From: Arthrobacter oryzae
Lineage (GTDB): Bacteria > Actinomycetota > Actinomycetes > Actinomycetales > Micrococcaceae
Reading direction: 5' to 3'
NCBI RefSeq assembly: GCF_030812315.1
Contig: NZ_JAUSSM010000002.1
Span: 434,001-498,000, forward strand
Length of the DNA stretch: 64,000 nt
This document shows, piece after piece, positions 17,031-26,261 of this stretch. The notes below the pieces were generated by a model that saw only the letters and a program-made list of their open reading frames with translations, did not search any database and was not told the DNA's origin. How positions within the stretch are numbered: the stretch's first letter is position 1; every line of letters begins with the position of its first letter. The translations under genes and the position numbers were made by a program.

Positions 17031-19562
17031 CTAGGCCGGGACGATGTTGACCAGTTTAGGGGCACGCACGATGACCGTGCGGATGCCCCGCCCGTCGAGG
17101 GCGCGCTCCACGTTCGTCGACGCGAGGGCCAGTTCCCGCAGCTCGTCCTCGCCGATCTCCGGCGAGACCTCGAGGCGGTCGCGGACCTTGCCCTGGACCT
17201 GGACCACGGCAGTCACTTTCTCCTGCACCAGGAGCGCTTCGTCATGCTCGGGCCAGCCGGCGTTGGCCACGGACGCGGGGTGCCCCAGCACGTTCCACAT
17301 GTCCTCGGCCGTGTAGGGCGCGAAGAGGCTGAGGATGACTGCGACGGCTTCGGCTGCTTCGCGTACGGCGGGATCCGCCCCGCCCGCCCCGGAGGCTGCA
17401 TCTATGGTCTTGCGGGTTGCGTTGACCAGCTCCATAAGCTTGGCCACCACCACGTTGAACTTGTTGCTGTCCAGCAGAGTGGCGGCGTCCGCGATAGTGC
17501 GGTGGGTAACGGAGCGCAGCGCCCGGTCTCCCTGGGCGGCGTCCGTTCCGGGAGCGCTGGTGACGTCCTGCGCCAGCCGCCACGCACGGGCCAGGAATTT
17601 CGCGGAGCCCGATGGGGAGACATCCGCCCAGTCGACGTCGTCCTCCGGCGGGGAGGCGAAGATCATTGTCAGGCGGACGGCATCCACACCGAACTTGTCC
17701 AGCTGCTCGCCGAGGTCAACACCGTTGCCCAGCGACTTGCTCATGGCCTTACCGCCGTTGAGGACCTGACCCTGGTTGAGCAGGGCGCTGAACGGCTCGT
17801 CGGCGTCGATCATGCCCAGGTCGTGGATGACCTTGGTGAAGAACCGTGCATACAGCAGGTGCAGGATGGCGTGCTCCACGCCGCCCACGTACTGCCCAAC
17901 CGGCATCCAGTCGTTGATCTTCTCCGGGTCGAACGGGCCGCCGGTGTACTGCGGGGAAACGAACCGCAGGAAGTACCAGGACGAATCCACGAAGGTGTCC
18001 ATGGTGTCGGTGTCGCGTTTGGCGGGGCCGTGGCAGTTGGGGCACTCGACGTTGACCCACGCCTCGGCGGCGGCCAGCGGCGAGGTGCCCTTCGGCGAAA
18101 GGTCTTCGCCGCGCAGGTCAGCCGGCAGGGTGACCGGCAGCTGCTCGTCAGGGACGGGAACCTCACCGCAGGCGGGGCAGTGGATGATCGGGATCGGGGT
18201 GCCCCAGAACCGCTGGCGGCTGAGCAGCCAGTCGCGCAACCGGAAGTTGACGAACTTTTCGCCTGTGCCCTGCTTCTCCAGCATTTCGATCGCGGCCGGG
18301 ATGGCCTCCGCCTTGGGCAGCCCGTCGAGCACACCCGAGTTGATCAGCGTGCCTTCGCCGGCCGTGGCCGTGCCGGAGACCGCGGGGTCGTCTTCGCCCG
18401 TGTCCAGCACAGCGCGGACGGGCAGGTCGAAGGTCTTGGCGAAGTCGAGGTCGCGCTGGTCGTGGGCAGGGACGGCCATGATGGCGCCAGTGCCGTAGTC
18501 CGCGAGCACGTAGTCCGCCGCCCAGACCGGCAGCTTCTCGCCGTTCAGGGGGTTGACGGCGTACCGCCCGGTGAAGACGCCGGTCTTCTCCCGTTCGGTG
18601 GACTGGCGTTCAATTTCGGAGAGCGCCTTGACCTGTTCGCGGTAGGCATCCAGGGCTGCGGCGTGCTCGTCCGTGACCAGCTCCACAGCCAGTGGCGCGT
18701 CGGCCGCCACCACGAAGAAGGTTGCGCCGTACAGGGTGTCCGGCCGCGTGGTGAAGACGGTGACGTCCTTGGTGGGCTTGCCGCCGTCGGCTTCGATGAC
18801 GAAGTTGACGTGGGCACCCTCGGACCGGCCGATCCAGTTCTTCTGCATGGCCAGGACGCGCTCGGGCCAGTGGCCGCGCAGTTCGTCCATGTCATCCAGC
18901 AGGCGGTCGGCGTATTCGGTGATCTTGAAGTACCACTGGTTAAGGGACTTCTTGGTCACGGGCGTGCCGCAGCGTTCGCATGCACCGTTGACCACCTGTT
19001 CGTTGGCCAGCACCGTCTGGTCCTTGGGGCACCAGTTGACCGGGGAATCCTTGCGGTACGCCAGGCCGCGCTCGTAGAAGCGCTTGAACAGCCACTGGGT
19101 CCAGCGGTAGTACTCCGGGTCCGAGGTGTGCAGGCGCCGTGACCAGTCCGCCGAGATGGCGTAGCGCTTGAAGGACGCCGCCTGCGTGTCGATGTTTGCG
19201 TAGGTCCACTCGCTGGGGTGCGCGTTGCGCTTGATGGCGGCGTTCTCCGCGGGCAGGCCGAAGGAGTCCCAGCCGATCGGGTGCAGGACGTCGTAACCCT
19301 TCTGGCGCAGGTAACGCGCGACGACGTCACCCATGGCAAACGCTTCGGCGTGGCCCATGTGCAGGTCGCCGGAGGGGTAGGGGAACATGTCGAGGACGTA
19401 GCGGCGCTCGCGCGAGCCGTCATCGACAGGGGTGAACACCTTGAGGTCTTCCCACACCTGCGGCCATTTGGCTTCCATCGCGGCGAAGCTGTAGGTGCCC
19501 TCCTCGGGGCCGTCCGTCGCGACTGTTGCTGTTCCGGTCTCTGTCTCCGGCTGAACGCTCAC
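17031..19562 (-). CDS. leuS: Leucyl-tRNA synthetase
   Basis: An 843-residue class I aminoacyl-tRNA synthetase. The HIGH-like motif is HMGH at about 68-71 (in [18 protein letters not shown]). The CP1 editing domain is in the middle, with [14 protein letters not shown]. The KMSKS-like motif is AMSKSLGNG. The anticodon-binding region contains [10 protein letters not shown], followed by a C-terminal domain ([18 protein letters not shown]). I chose the GTG at 19562, preceded by AGAGGG, because it gives a normal length; the upstream ATG at 19670 would translate the attenuator hairpin. The upstream region carries a probable leader peptide and terminator. Confidence 0.96.
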   Translation of the reverse strand: MSVQPETETGTATVATDGPEEGTYSFAAMEAKWPQVWEDLKVFTPVDDGSRERRYVLDMFPYPSGDLHMGHAEAFAMGDVVARYLRQKGYDVLHPIGWDSFGLPAENAAIKRNAHPSEWTYANIDTQAASFKRYAISADWSRRLHTSDPEYYRWTQWLFKRFYERGLAYRKDSPVNWCPKDQTVLANEQVVNGACERCGTPVTKKSLNQWYFKITEYADRLLDDMDELRGHWPERVLAMQKNWIGRSEGAHVNFVIEADGGKPTKDVTVFTTRPDTLYGATFFVVAADAPLAVELVTDEHAAALDAYREQVKALSEIERQSTEREKTGVFTGRYAVNPLNGEKLPVWAADYVLADYGTGAIMAVPAHDQRDLDFAKTFDLPVRAVLDTGEDDPAVSGTATAGEGTLINSGVLDGLPKAEAIPAAIEMLEKQGTGEKFVNFRLRDWLLSRQRFWGTPIPIIHCPACGEVPVPDEQLPVTLPADLRGEDLSPKGTSPLAAAEAWVNVECPNCHGPAKRDTDTMDTFVDSSWYFLRFVSPQYTGGPFDPEKINDWMPVGQYVGGVEHAILHLLYARFFTKVIHDLGMIDADEPFSALLNQGQVLNGGKAMSKSLGNGVDLGEQLDKFGVDAVRLTMIFASPPEDDVDWADVSPSGSAKFLARAWRLAQDVTSAPGTDAAQGDRALRSVTHRTIADAATLLDSNKFNVVVAKLMELVNATRKTIDAASGAGGADPAVREAAEAVAVILSLFAPYTAEDMWNVLGHPASVANAGWPEHDEALLVQEKVTAVVQVQGKVRDRLEVSPEIGEDELRELALASTNVERALDGRGIRTVIVRAPKLVNIVPA

Positions 19563-19672
19563 TGCTGCCCTCTTCTGTTCTGTACCGCTTTTCGTACGGC
19601 CCTGGCGTCCTGTCCCGCCCCGGCCTCCTGATCCCCTGCTTGCGGCCGGGAGAGAACCCCAGACACACAAAA

Positions 19673-19692
19673 GCCCCTCGACATGGAGGGGC
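19673..19692 (-). terminator. Candidate attenuator terminator upstream of leuS
   Basis: On the minus strand GCCCCTC, a six-base loop (CATGTC), GAGGGGC, then TTTTGTGTGT: a compact intrinsic terminator about 110 bases before the leuS start. It lies between the short leader ORF and leuS, so it would stop transcription before leuS rather than after a gene. A second stem (arms 19694-19702 and 19725-19733, with one mismatch) lies just upstream. Confidence 0.65.
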
Positions 19693-19732
19693 GGCCGCTC
19701 GGCAATCCGTATTTGGTCGGGATACCGGGCGG

Positions 19733-19759
19733 CTAGCTAAGCAGAGGGATCGCACGCAT
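19733..19759 (-). CDS. Candidate leuS leader peptide
   Basis: The eight-codon frame encodes MRAIPLLS, with adjacent Leu codons CTG-CTT just before the Ser and TAG codons. The ATG lies six bases after a -10-like TAAAGT (19771-19766), so the message would be leaderless, which is common in actinobacteria. The first arm of a hairpin begins at the stop codon. This fits ribosome-mediated attenuation by leucyl-tRNA supply, but it rests on sequence layout only. Confidence 0.4.
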   Translation of the reverse strand: MRAIPLLS

Positions 19760-19834
19760 AGAACTACTTTAGCGCACCCGCACCTTCCCTTAAACGTAAG
19801 TCGCCACGAGCGGCTGAAGTAAGCACACAACAGA

Positions 19835-19903
19835 GAGGGAGGCCGCACCCCGCCAGGGTGTGGTGGGCACCGCGAAGCGGGCAGGGCGGGTGCGGCCTCC
19901 CTC
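19835..19903 (-). terminator. Long hairpin after glpK
   Basis: A 16-base perfect inverted repeat (arms 19835-19850 and 19888-19903, GAGGGAGGCCGCACCC) with a 37-base loop, beginning 16 bases beyond the glpK stop. It is likely the terminator of the glp transcript and insulates leuS. Confidence 0.75.
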
Positions 19904-19918
19904 GTCAGAGGTTGCGGT

Positions 19919-21433
19919 CTACTTCACGTCCTCGTCGACCCAGTCCATGGACTTCGTGACTGCCTTCCTCCAGAGACGCATCTGACGGTCCTGCTCAGCT
20001 TGGTCCAGCTTGGGTTCCCAGCGCTTGTCCTCGGACCAGTTGGCCGAGCACTCCCCCAGGTCCTTCCAGAATCCGACGGCCAGGCCGGCCGCATAGGCGG
20101 CACCGAGGGCGGTGGTCTCCACAACCTTGGGCCGGATCACCGGAACGCCCAGGATGTCCGCCTGGAACTGCATGAGCGCATCGTTGGCGACCATGCCGCC
20201 GTCGACCTTCAACTCGGTCAGCGGAACACCGGAGTCCGCGTTGACGGCGTCAAGCACCTCACGGGTCTGGAAGGCGGTGGCCTCCAGCGCCGCACGGGCG
20301 ATGTGGTTCCTGTTCACGAAGCGGGTCAGGCCCACGATGGCGCCGCGGGCGTCGGAACGCCAGTACGGTGCGAACAGTCCCGAGAACGCCGGCACGATGT
20401 AGACTCCGCCGTTGTCCTTGACCGCGGCGGCGAGCGTCTCCACCTCCGGGGCGCTGCTGATCAGGCCGAGGTTGTCCCGCAGCCACTGGATGAGGGATCC
20501 GGTGACGGCGATCGAACCTTCCAGCGCGTAGTGCGGTGCAGCATCCCCGAGCTTGTAGCCCACGGTGGTGAGGAGCCCGTTCTTGGAGTGGACGATTTCC
20601 TCTCCTGTGTTGAAGATCAGGAAGCAGCCTGTTCCGTAGGTGTTCTTGGCTTCGCCGGCTTCAAACGCCGCCTGGCCGAACGTGGCCGCCTGCTGGTCAC
20701 CGAGGATGCCGGACACCGGCACCTCGCGCAGCAGTTGGGAGGTGTGGACGTTGCCGTAGACCTCGGAGGAGGACTTGATGGCGGGCATCATGGAGGCCGG
20801 AACGCCGAAGGCATCCAGGATTTCCTGGTCCCAGGACAGCGTTTCGAGGTCCATGAACATGGTCCTCGAGGCGTTGGTGACGTCGGTGACGTGCACGCCG
20901 CCGTCCACTCCGCCGGTGAGGTTCCACAGCACCCAGCAGTCGGTGTTGCCAAAGACCAGGTCGCCGGCCTCTGCCTTTTCCCGGGCGCCTTCCACGTTGT
21001 CCAGGATCCACTTGATCTTGGTGCCGGAGAAGTAGGTGGCCAGCGGCAGGCCCACCTTCTGCTTGAAACGCTCAGGGCCGCCATCCTTGGCCAGTTCATC
21101 GACGATGCCCTGGGTCCGGGTGTCCTGCCAGACGATGGCGTTGTAGACGGCCTTGCCCGTGGTCTTGTCCCATACAACGGCTGTTTCGCGCTGGTTGGTG
21201 ATGCCAACGGCGGCGATGTCGTGCCGTGTCAGGTTCGCCTTGGACAGGGCCGAACCGATGACCTCTCGGGTGTTGTCCCAGATTTCAGCGGGGTCATGCT
21301 CCACCCAGCCGGCCTGCGGGAAGATCTGCTCGTGTTCCATCTGTCCGGAGGAGACGATGCTGCCGCTGTGGTCGAAGACGATGGCGCGCGTGCTGGTGGT
21401 GCCCTGGTCGATGGCGATTACGTACTGGTTCAT
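19919..21433 (-). CDS. glpK: Glycerol kinase
   Basis: A 504-residue FGGY-family kinase that converts glycerol and ATP to glycerol 3-phosphate. The start [21 protein letters not shown] is the family N-terminus with the phosphate-binding loop. Other signatures are [32 protein letters not shown] and [26 protein letters not shown] precedes the ATG. It lies 61 bases downstream of glpF, and the pair is probably cotranscribed. The kinase traps glycerol that enters through GlpF, and GlpD oxidises the product. Confidence 0.97.
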   Translation of the reverse strand: MNQYVIAIDQGTTSTRAIVFDHSGSIVSSGQMEHEQIFPQAGWVEHDPAEIWDNTREVIGSALSKANLTRHDIAAVGITNQRETAVVWDKTTGKAVYNAIVWQDTRTQGIVDELAKDGGPERFKQKVGLPLATYFSGTKIKWILDNVEGAREKAEAGDLVFGNTDCWVLWNLTGGVDGGVHVTDVTNASRTMFMDLETLSWDQEILDAFGVPASMMPAIKSSSEVYGNVHTSQLLREVPVSGILGDQQAATFGQAAFEAGEAKNTYGTGCFLIFNTGEEIVHSKNGLLTTVGYKLGDAAPHYALEGSIAVTGSLIQWLRDNLGLISSAPEVETLAAAVKDNGGVYIVPAFSGLFAPYWRSDARGAIVGLTRFVNRNHIARAALEATAFQTREVLDAVNADSGVPLTELKVDGGMVANDALMQFQADILGVPVIRPKVVETTALGAAYAAGLAVGFWKDLGECSANWSEDKRWEPKLDQAEQDRQMRLWRKAVTKSMDWVDEDVK

Positions 21434-21494
21434 GTTGACGTCCTTGTCTGTTGTGTGAAGGGCTTGGTCAGTGTGTTGGTCTGCGGAGCGGGGA

Positions 21495-22244
21495 TCAGGA
21501 AGCTGCCGTGACGATGATCGGCACTACTGCTGCGACGACGCCGGCCAGGGTACCGCCGACAAGCGGCCCGACAACCGGGATCCAGGAGTAACTCCAGTCG
21601 CTGGAACCCTTGCCCTTGATGGGGAGCAGTGCGTGCGCGATGCGGGGGCCAAGGTCACGGGCGGGGTTGATGGCGTAGCCGGTGGGACCGCCGAGGGATA
21701 CGCCGATGCCGACAACCAGCAGGGCCACTGCGAGCGGACCGAGGCCGGATGGCGTGCCGCCGAACGTCAGGATGACGAAGACGAGCACGAACGTGCCGAT
21801 GATCTCGGTGATCAGGTTCCAGGGGGTGGAACGGATGGCCGGGCCGGTGGAGAACACGGCAAGCTTGCTGGCGGGCGCCGGTTCGGCGTCAAAGTGCTGC
21901 TTGTGGGCAAGCCACATGACCACTGCGCCCAGGAACGCGCCCAGGAATTCACCACCGAAGTAAGTCAGCGTGGAGGCGAAGTCGACACTGACGCCGGGAG
22001 CATACTCCGCTTTTCCGTTGATCAGCAGGCCCAGGGTGACGGCGGGGTTCAGGTGCGCGCCGGACCGGGCGGCGACGTAGACGCCGGCGAAGACTGCGAT
22101 GCCCCACCCCCATGTGACCATTAGGAATCCGCCGTTGTTGCCCTTGGTGCCCTTGAGCGCGACGTTTGCCACCACGCCGCAACCCAACAATGTCAGCATC
22201 CCGGTTCCGAACACTTCGGAAAGAAAAACAATTCCAAGAGACAT
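21495..22244 (-). CDS. glpF: Glycerol uptake facilitator (MIP/aquaporin family)
   Basis: A 249-residue channel protein with about six hydrophobic segments. Both NPA boxes are present: HLNPAVTLG near residue 68 and [10 protein letters not shown] near 190. The D-L after the second NPAR box fits glycerol-conducting aquaglyceroporins rather than water-only aquaporins. GAGGAG precedes the ATG. The gene sits between glpD and glpK, which supports the role in glycerol entry. Confidence 0.94.
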   Translation of the reverse strand: MSLGIVFLSEVFGTGMLTLLGCGVVANVALKGTKGNNGGFLMVTWGWGIAVFAGVYVAARSGAHLNPAVTLGLLINGKAEYAPGVSVDFASTLTYFGGEFLGAFLGAVVMWLAHKQHFDAEPAPASKLAVFSTGPAIRSTPWNLITEIIGTFVLVFVILTFGGTPSGLGPLAVALLVVGIGVSLGGPTGYAINPARDLGPRIAHALLPIKGKGSSDWSYSWIPVVGPLVGGTLAGVVAAVVPIIVTAAS

Positions 22245-22270
22245 CTTTGACTCCTCTATTTTCTGTTGTC

Positions 22271-22294
22271 AGCCCTTCGCGAGTTTGAAGGGCT
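22271..22294. promoter_or_regulatory. Inverted repeat upstream of glpF, possible operator
   Basis: A perfect 8-base inverted repeat, AGCCCTTC and GAAGGGCT with eight bases between, lies 27 bases before the glpF start. It could be an operator or a leader hairpin. No clear copy is seen before glpD, so the binding protein is unknown. Confidence 0.35.
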
Positions 22295-22372
22295 GTTGGG
22301 CCGGCAATGTTGTTGCAATGCCGGCCGGCTGCTGCGCCGGCTGCTGCTCCAGCGGAACCGCGCAGCCCTTGC

Positions 22373-22394
22373 GCCCGGGCATCACTGCCCGGGC
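22373..22394 (-). terminator. Hairpin between glpD and glpF
   Basis: A nine-base perfect stem (GCCCGGGCA and TGCCCGGGC) with a four-base loop, extended by TTGC/GCAA flanks, starts about 12 bases beyond the glpD stop. It may terminate or attenuate glpD transcription ahead of glpF-glpK. Confidence 0.65.
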
Positions 22395-22405
22395 ACGCAA
22401 GCCTG

Positions 22406-24217
22406 TTAAGCGACCAGGCTGTGGACCTGGACGCCGTGGAAGCGTTCAAGCACCTCCTGGGCATAGTGGATTTCGGCGGCCCGGGTGGCGGCGTCCCAGT
22501 CCAGCGGACCAGCGAGGACGTCGGCCACCTCGTTGAGGAGTTCGCCCGTCACCAGGCCGCGGAAGGCCAAGGAAGTGCGCCGGATCAAGACGTCGATGAG
22601 GTGTCCCACCTGTTCGTTTGTGGCCATGAATTCCAGTTCGCGGACACTGAGTTCCCGCGTGGAGTGCAGGAGCCGGTCCGGGCCGGCATCGAGGAAGTCC
22701 AGGACCTCCTCGGCGCGGGTTCCGTAGCGCGTCAGCAGCCCGGAAATCCGGTCGGCGCCGCGGCCGCCGTACATGTGGGCCTTGATCCACTGCTGGACAC
22801 CGGCCTGGGTGTCCGGGAACCCGGCGCCGCCACCGATGGCGAGCTTCGCCGTCGAGATTTTCCGTTCCAGGCCCAGTTCCTTCAGCACGTCATTCGTCAG
22901 GTGTTCGGCCAGCGCGCGGAACGTGGTCCACTTGCCGCCGACGAGGCTGAGTACGACGGCGCCGCTGCCGCCGGCGGCCGCTGCCGGTCCGCCGGCCGTG
23001 GAGGCGCGGCGTTCAATCCTGTAGTCCCTGCTGACGAAGCCCGGCTGGGTGGCATCGTGCTTAGGCAGCGGGCGGACACCGGAAAAGGTGTAGACAATCT
23101 GCTCCCGGCCCACGGCGATGTCCGGGAAGACGTGGCCGATCAGGTCGAAGAAGTACTCAATCTCGGCGTCGGTGCACACGGCGTCCTCTGCCATGTCAGC
23201 GTCGACGTCGGTGGTTCCCACGAGGACGCGGTCCCCCATCGGGTAGATGAGGACGATCCGGCCGTCGGTGTGTTCGAAGAAGATCTCGCGGCCGTTGCAG
23301 GCCCCGAGGAGTTCGGGGTGGTCCAGCACGATGTGCGAGCCCTTGGTGCCGCCCATGAACGTGGACGCGGCGCCCATGGCCTCGTTGGTCAGGTCCACCC
23401 ATGCGCCCGTGGTGTTGACGATGACGTCAGCTGTGAAGTCGAAGACCTCTCCGCTGAGTTCGTCGCGCAGCTGGACTGTACTGCCGCCGGTGGAGCCGGT
23501 CCGGGTCCCGGCCGCTCCTCCCGTGGACACCAGCGAAACGTAGTTGCTGGCCCGTGCATCGCTGGGGCCGGCCGTCCCCGCTTTCTCCCCGTCCTGCAGC
23601 ACATCCAGGGTGAGGCGCTCCGGGTTGTGGACCGAGGCATCGAAGTACGTGGCCGCGTACTTGATGCCCGGGTGCAGCCGGGGCAGCTCGGCCAGGGCGC
23701 GCTTGCGGCCGCGGAACTGGTGGCGTGGAACGGTGCCGCCGTCGCGGGAGAAGAAGTCGTACATGCTCAGGCCCAGCTTGATGAGGAAGGCTCCGCGTTC
23801 CTTCGGCTTGCCCTGCTGCTTGTGGGTCAGGAACCGCAGCGGCGCCGAGAGAACACCCGAGAAGGTGCTGAAGATGGGGATGGTGGTCTGGAGCGGCTTG
23901 ACGTAGTGGGGAGCGATGCGCAGGAGCCTGTTGCGTTCGACGACGGACTCCTGGACCAGCCGGAATTCACCGTTTTCCAGATACCGGATTCCGCCGTGGA
24001 TCATGTGCGACGATGCGCCGCTGGCCCCCTGGCAGTAGTCCCCCCGTTCGACGAGGGCAACATCCACTCCCTGCAGTGCCAGATCGCGGAAAGTACCTAC
24101 GCCGTTGATCCCGCCACCGATGATCAGGACTTGGGCGCGGGGACGCCGGCGCAGGCTTTGCACCGATTCCCGCTGGCGAGTGGAGGCCGGATGGCCGGAT
24201 GAATCCTTGGTTCCCAA
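22406..24217 (-). CDS. glpD: Aerobic glycerol-3-phosphate dehydrogenase (FAD)
   Basis: A 603-residue flavoprotein that oxidises glycerol 3-phosphate to dihydroxyacetone phosphate and passes electrons to the quinone pool. The FAD-binding GxGxxG is in LIIGGGINGVGTFRDLALQG near residue 32, followed by ERGDYCQGASGASSHMIHGG. The C-terminal DAO domain carries VRPLPKHDATQPGFVSRDY and LVGGKWTTFRALAEH. The start is TTG at 24217, with AAAGGAG five bases upstream. It is divergent from the SorC-type regulator, a typical arrangement for a locally controlled catabolic gene. Confidence 0.95.
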   Translation of the reverse strand: MGTKDSSGHPASTRQRESVQSLRRRPRAQVLIIGGGINGVGTFRDLALQGVDVALVERGDYCQGASGASSHMIHGGIRYLENGEFRLVQESVVERNRLLRIAPHYVKPLQTTIPIFSTFSGVLSAPLRFLTHKQQGKPKERGAFLIKLGLSMYDFFSRDGGTVPRHQFRGRKRALAELPRLHPGIKYAATYFDASVHNPERLTLDVLQDGEKAGTAGPSDARASNYVSLVSTGGAAGTRTGSTGGSTVQLRDELSGEVFDFTADVIVNTTGAWVDLTNEAMGAASTFMGGTKGSHIVLDHPELLGACNGREIFFEHTDGRIVLIYPMGDRVLVGTTDVDADMAEDAVCTDAEIEYFFDLIGHVFPDIAVGREQIVYTFSGVRPLPKHDATQPGFVSRDYRIERRASTAGGPAAAAGGSGAVVLSLVGGKWTTFRALAEHLTNDVLKELGLERKISTAKLAIGGGAGFPDTQAGVQQWIKAHMYGGRGADRISGLLTRYGTRAEEVLDFLDAGPDRLLHSTRELSVRELEFMATNEQVGHLIDVLIRRTSLAFRGLVTGELLNEVADVLAGPLDWDAATRAAEIHYAQEVLERFHGVQVHSLVA

Positions 24218-24341
24218 AACTGCTCCTTTGGGGTTTGGTCTGTGCGGCGCGCCTCACAGCGCGGCGCCGTTCACCACTATTGTTTGGAGTAATGGAAAAT
24301 GGAGTCAAGCACTATGCACAAACGTGCAGGACGGAACCGGA

Positions 24342-25304
24342 ATGCCGCGCTCACGCCACTCAGAAGCCCTCAGAGCTGCACAACTGTACTACCTGCAGGA
24401 CCTCACGATGGACGCCATAGCCAGGGAGCTCCGGACCTCCAGATCCACGGTTTCACGCCTACTTTCGGCTGCCAGGGAGACCGGCCTGGTCCAGATCCAG
24501 ATCCGCAACCCGCTCGACACCGGCCCGGAACTGGAGCACATGATCCGCGCGCAATATGGGGTGGATGTCCACGTCGTTCCGGTCGTTGACACATTGAATG
24601 AGGCGGAGACCCTTGACAGAGTGGCCATGCAGGCTGCACGGACCATCGGGCCGCTGGTTGACTCCAACGCCATCATTGGCGTCGCCTGGGGATCCACGCT
24701 CAGCGCCGTCAGCAGGCACCTCACCCGCAAGATCACCCACGACAGCGTGATCGTCCAACTCAACGGCGCCGGCAACATGCAGACCACCGGCATTACCTAC
24801 GCGAGTGACATCATGCGCAGGTTCGGCAGCGCCTACGGTGCGCGCGTTGAGCAGTTTCCGGTTCCGGCCTTCTTCGACCACGCCGCCACCAAGACAGCCA
24901 TGTGGAATGAACGCAGCGTCCAGCGCATTCTAGAACTCCAGTCACGCATGAGCATCGCCATCTTTGGCGTGGGCTCCGTGGACGCCGACTACCCCAGCCA
25001 CGTCTATGCCGGCGGCTACCTCGACGAGAACGACCTGAACATTTTGGCCAGCTCAGACGTGGTGGGTGACGTCGCGACCGTGTTTTTCCGGGGTGACGGG
25101 TCCTCCGACGGCATCACGCTCAACGAACGGTCCACCGGTCCCGCACTTGCACAGTTGCGGCAGGTCCGGCGCCGGATCTGCGTCGTCTCGGGGGCGTCAA
25201 AGATCAACGGACTGCGCGGCGCGCTCGCCGCCGGGCTGGCCACGGACCTGATACTCGATGAAGCCATGGCCCGCCGCCTGGTCAGTTTTGACGGACTGTC
25301 CTGA
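24342..25304 (+). CDS. SorC/DeoR-type sugar-binding transcriptional regulator
   Basis: A 320-residue regulator. The N-terminal helix-turn-helix is at about 20-50 (MDAIARELRTSRSTVSRLLSA); the rest is the SorC-type sugar-phosphate-binding domain, with IGVAWGSTLSAV, FGVGSVDADYPSHVYAGG and VVSGASKINGLRGALAAGLATDLILDE (split here by family knowledge, not by search). It is transcribed away from glpD with a 124-bp gap, so the best guess is that it controls the glp genes in response to glycerol 3-phosphate or a related phosphate. The ATG at 24342 follows an AGGACGGAA; the frame is open further upstream, but that part overlaps glpD antisense. Confidence 0.88.
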   Translation: MPRSRHSEALRAAQLYYLQDLTMDAIARELRTSRSTVSRLLSAARETGLVQIQIRNPLDTGPELEHMIRAQYGVDVHVVPVVDTLNEAETLDRVAMQAARTIGPLVDSNAIIGVAWGSTLSAVSRHLTRKITHDSVIVQLNGAGNMQTTGITYASDIMRRFGSAYGARVEQFPVPAFFDHAATKTAMWNERSVQRILELQSRMSIAIFGVGSVDADYPSHVYAGGYLDENDLNILASSDVVGDVATVFFRGDGSSDGITLNERSTGPALAQLRQVRRRICVVSGASKINGLRGALAAGLATDLILDEAMARRLVSFDGLS

Positions 25305-25374
25305 CGTCGCCGCTTTACCGCCCGACGGCCTGTCCGCCGGGAGGGCGCGGCCCCGAGTCGGTAGAGTCAGTGCT

Positions 25375-26250
25375 ATGAAAAACTCGCCCCGGCTAAGCCT
25401 CAACAACGGTGTGCTGATCGACCAGCTGGGCTTCGGGCTCTATAAGGTTCCCCCGGCCGAAGCGGCCGGCCTCGTGACCATGGCCCTCGAAGCCGGCTAC
25501 CGGCACTTCGACACCGCGTCCATGTACGGCAATGAAACCGGGGTAGGCAAGGCCATCGGCGCGCTGTCCGGGTTCGCTGGCCCGGGAGCCGGCGGAGGCT
25601 CCGGCGAGGCATCCCCGGCACTCTCCCGCGAGAACCTGTTCGTCACCACAAAGGTGTGGAACGACGACCATGGCTATGACGCCACGATGCGCGCCTTTGA
25701 CACATCCATGTCCAACCTGGGCATGGAATACGTTGACCTCTACCTCATACATTGGCCATGCGCCCGCCGCGGGCTCTTCACCGAAAGCTACCGGGCCATG
25801 GAGACCCTGTACCGCGAGGGCAGGATCCGGGCGATCGGGGTCTCCAACTTCCAGCCCGCCCATCTGGAGCACCTGCTCGAGCACGCTGAAGTGATCCCCG
25901 CCGTGAACCAGATTGAACTCCACCCCTGGCTCCAACAGGAAGAACTCCGCCGGCTGCACGACCGGCTTGGCGTCCGGACCGAGGCGTGGAGCCCGCTGGG
26001 CCGGGGCCAGGTGCTTGAGGATCCGGTGGTGCTGGAACTCGCAGCGGCGCACCGCCGGACCGCGGCCCAGATCATCCTGAGATGGCACGTGCAGCTAGGC
26101 AACGTGGTGATCCCGAAAGCCAGCTCCTACGGCCGGATCCGGGAGAACCTGGACGTCTTCGGGTTCACCCTGGACGCCGATGACATGGCCGCCCTGGCCG
26201 GCCTGGAACGCGGCCACCGCACAGGCTCCCACCCGGACAACGTCAACTAG
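25375..26250 (+). CDS. Aldo/keto reductase
   Basis: A 291-residue NADPH-dependent oxidoreductase. The catalytic tetrad is visible: D and Y in HFDTASMYGNE, K in FVTTKVWNDD, and H in LYLIHWPCA. Other signatures are IGVSNFQPAHLEHLL and NQIELHPWLQQEEL, and the NADPH-binding VIPKASSYGRIREN near the C-terminus. A Gly/Ser/Ala-rich insertion (about 66-83) lies between the tetrad Tyr and Lys, and is longer than usual there. The substrate cannot be deduced. It heads a three-gene run with the hydrolase and the glycosyltransferase (11-bp gap, then 4-bp overlap). Confidence 0.92.
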   Translation: MKNSPRLSLNNGVLIDQLGFGLYKVPPAEAAGLVTMALEAGYRHFDTASMYGNETGVGKAIGALSGFAGPGAGGGSGEASPALSRENLFVTTKVWNDDHGYDATMRAFDTSMSNLGMEYVDLYLIHWPCARRGLFTESYRAMETLYREGRIRAIGVSNFQPAHLEHLLEHAEVIPAVNQIELHPWLQQEELRRLHDRLGVRTEAWSPLGRGQVLEDPVVLELAAAHRRTAAQIILRWHVQLGNVVIPKASSYGRIRENLDVFGFTLDADDMAALAGLERGHRTGSHPDNVN

Positions 26251-26261
26251 GATTCGAAACC

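Noticed and set aside
16758..19142. Plus-strand frame of 794 codons opposite leuS and degV
   Set aside because: It crosses two well-supported minus-strand genes and their terminator, so it cannot be a real gene.
19671..19918. tRNA gene or T-box in the leuS-glpK gap
   Set aside because: No cloverleaf or T-box sequence can be drawn; the structures there fit a leader attenuator and the glpK terminator.
22307..24202. Long plus-strand frame of 631 codons opposite glpD
   Set aside because: It is the antisense shadow of glpD; high GC keeps stops rare in that frame, and the product has no recognisable family or ribosome-binding site.
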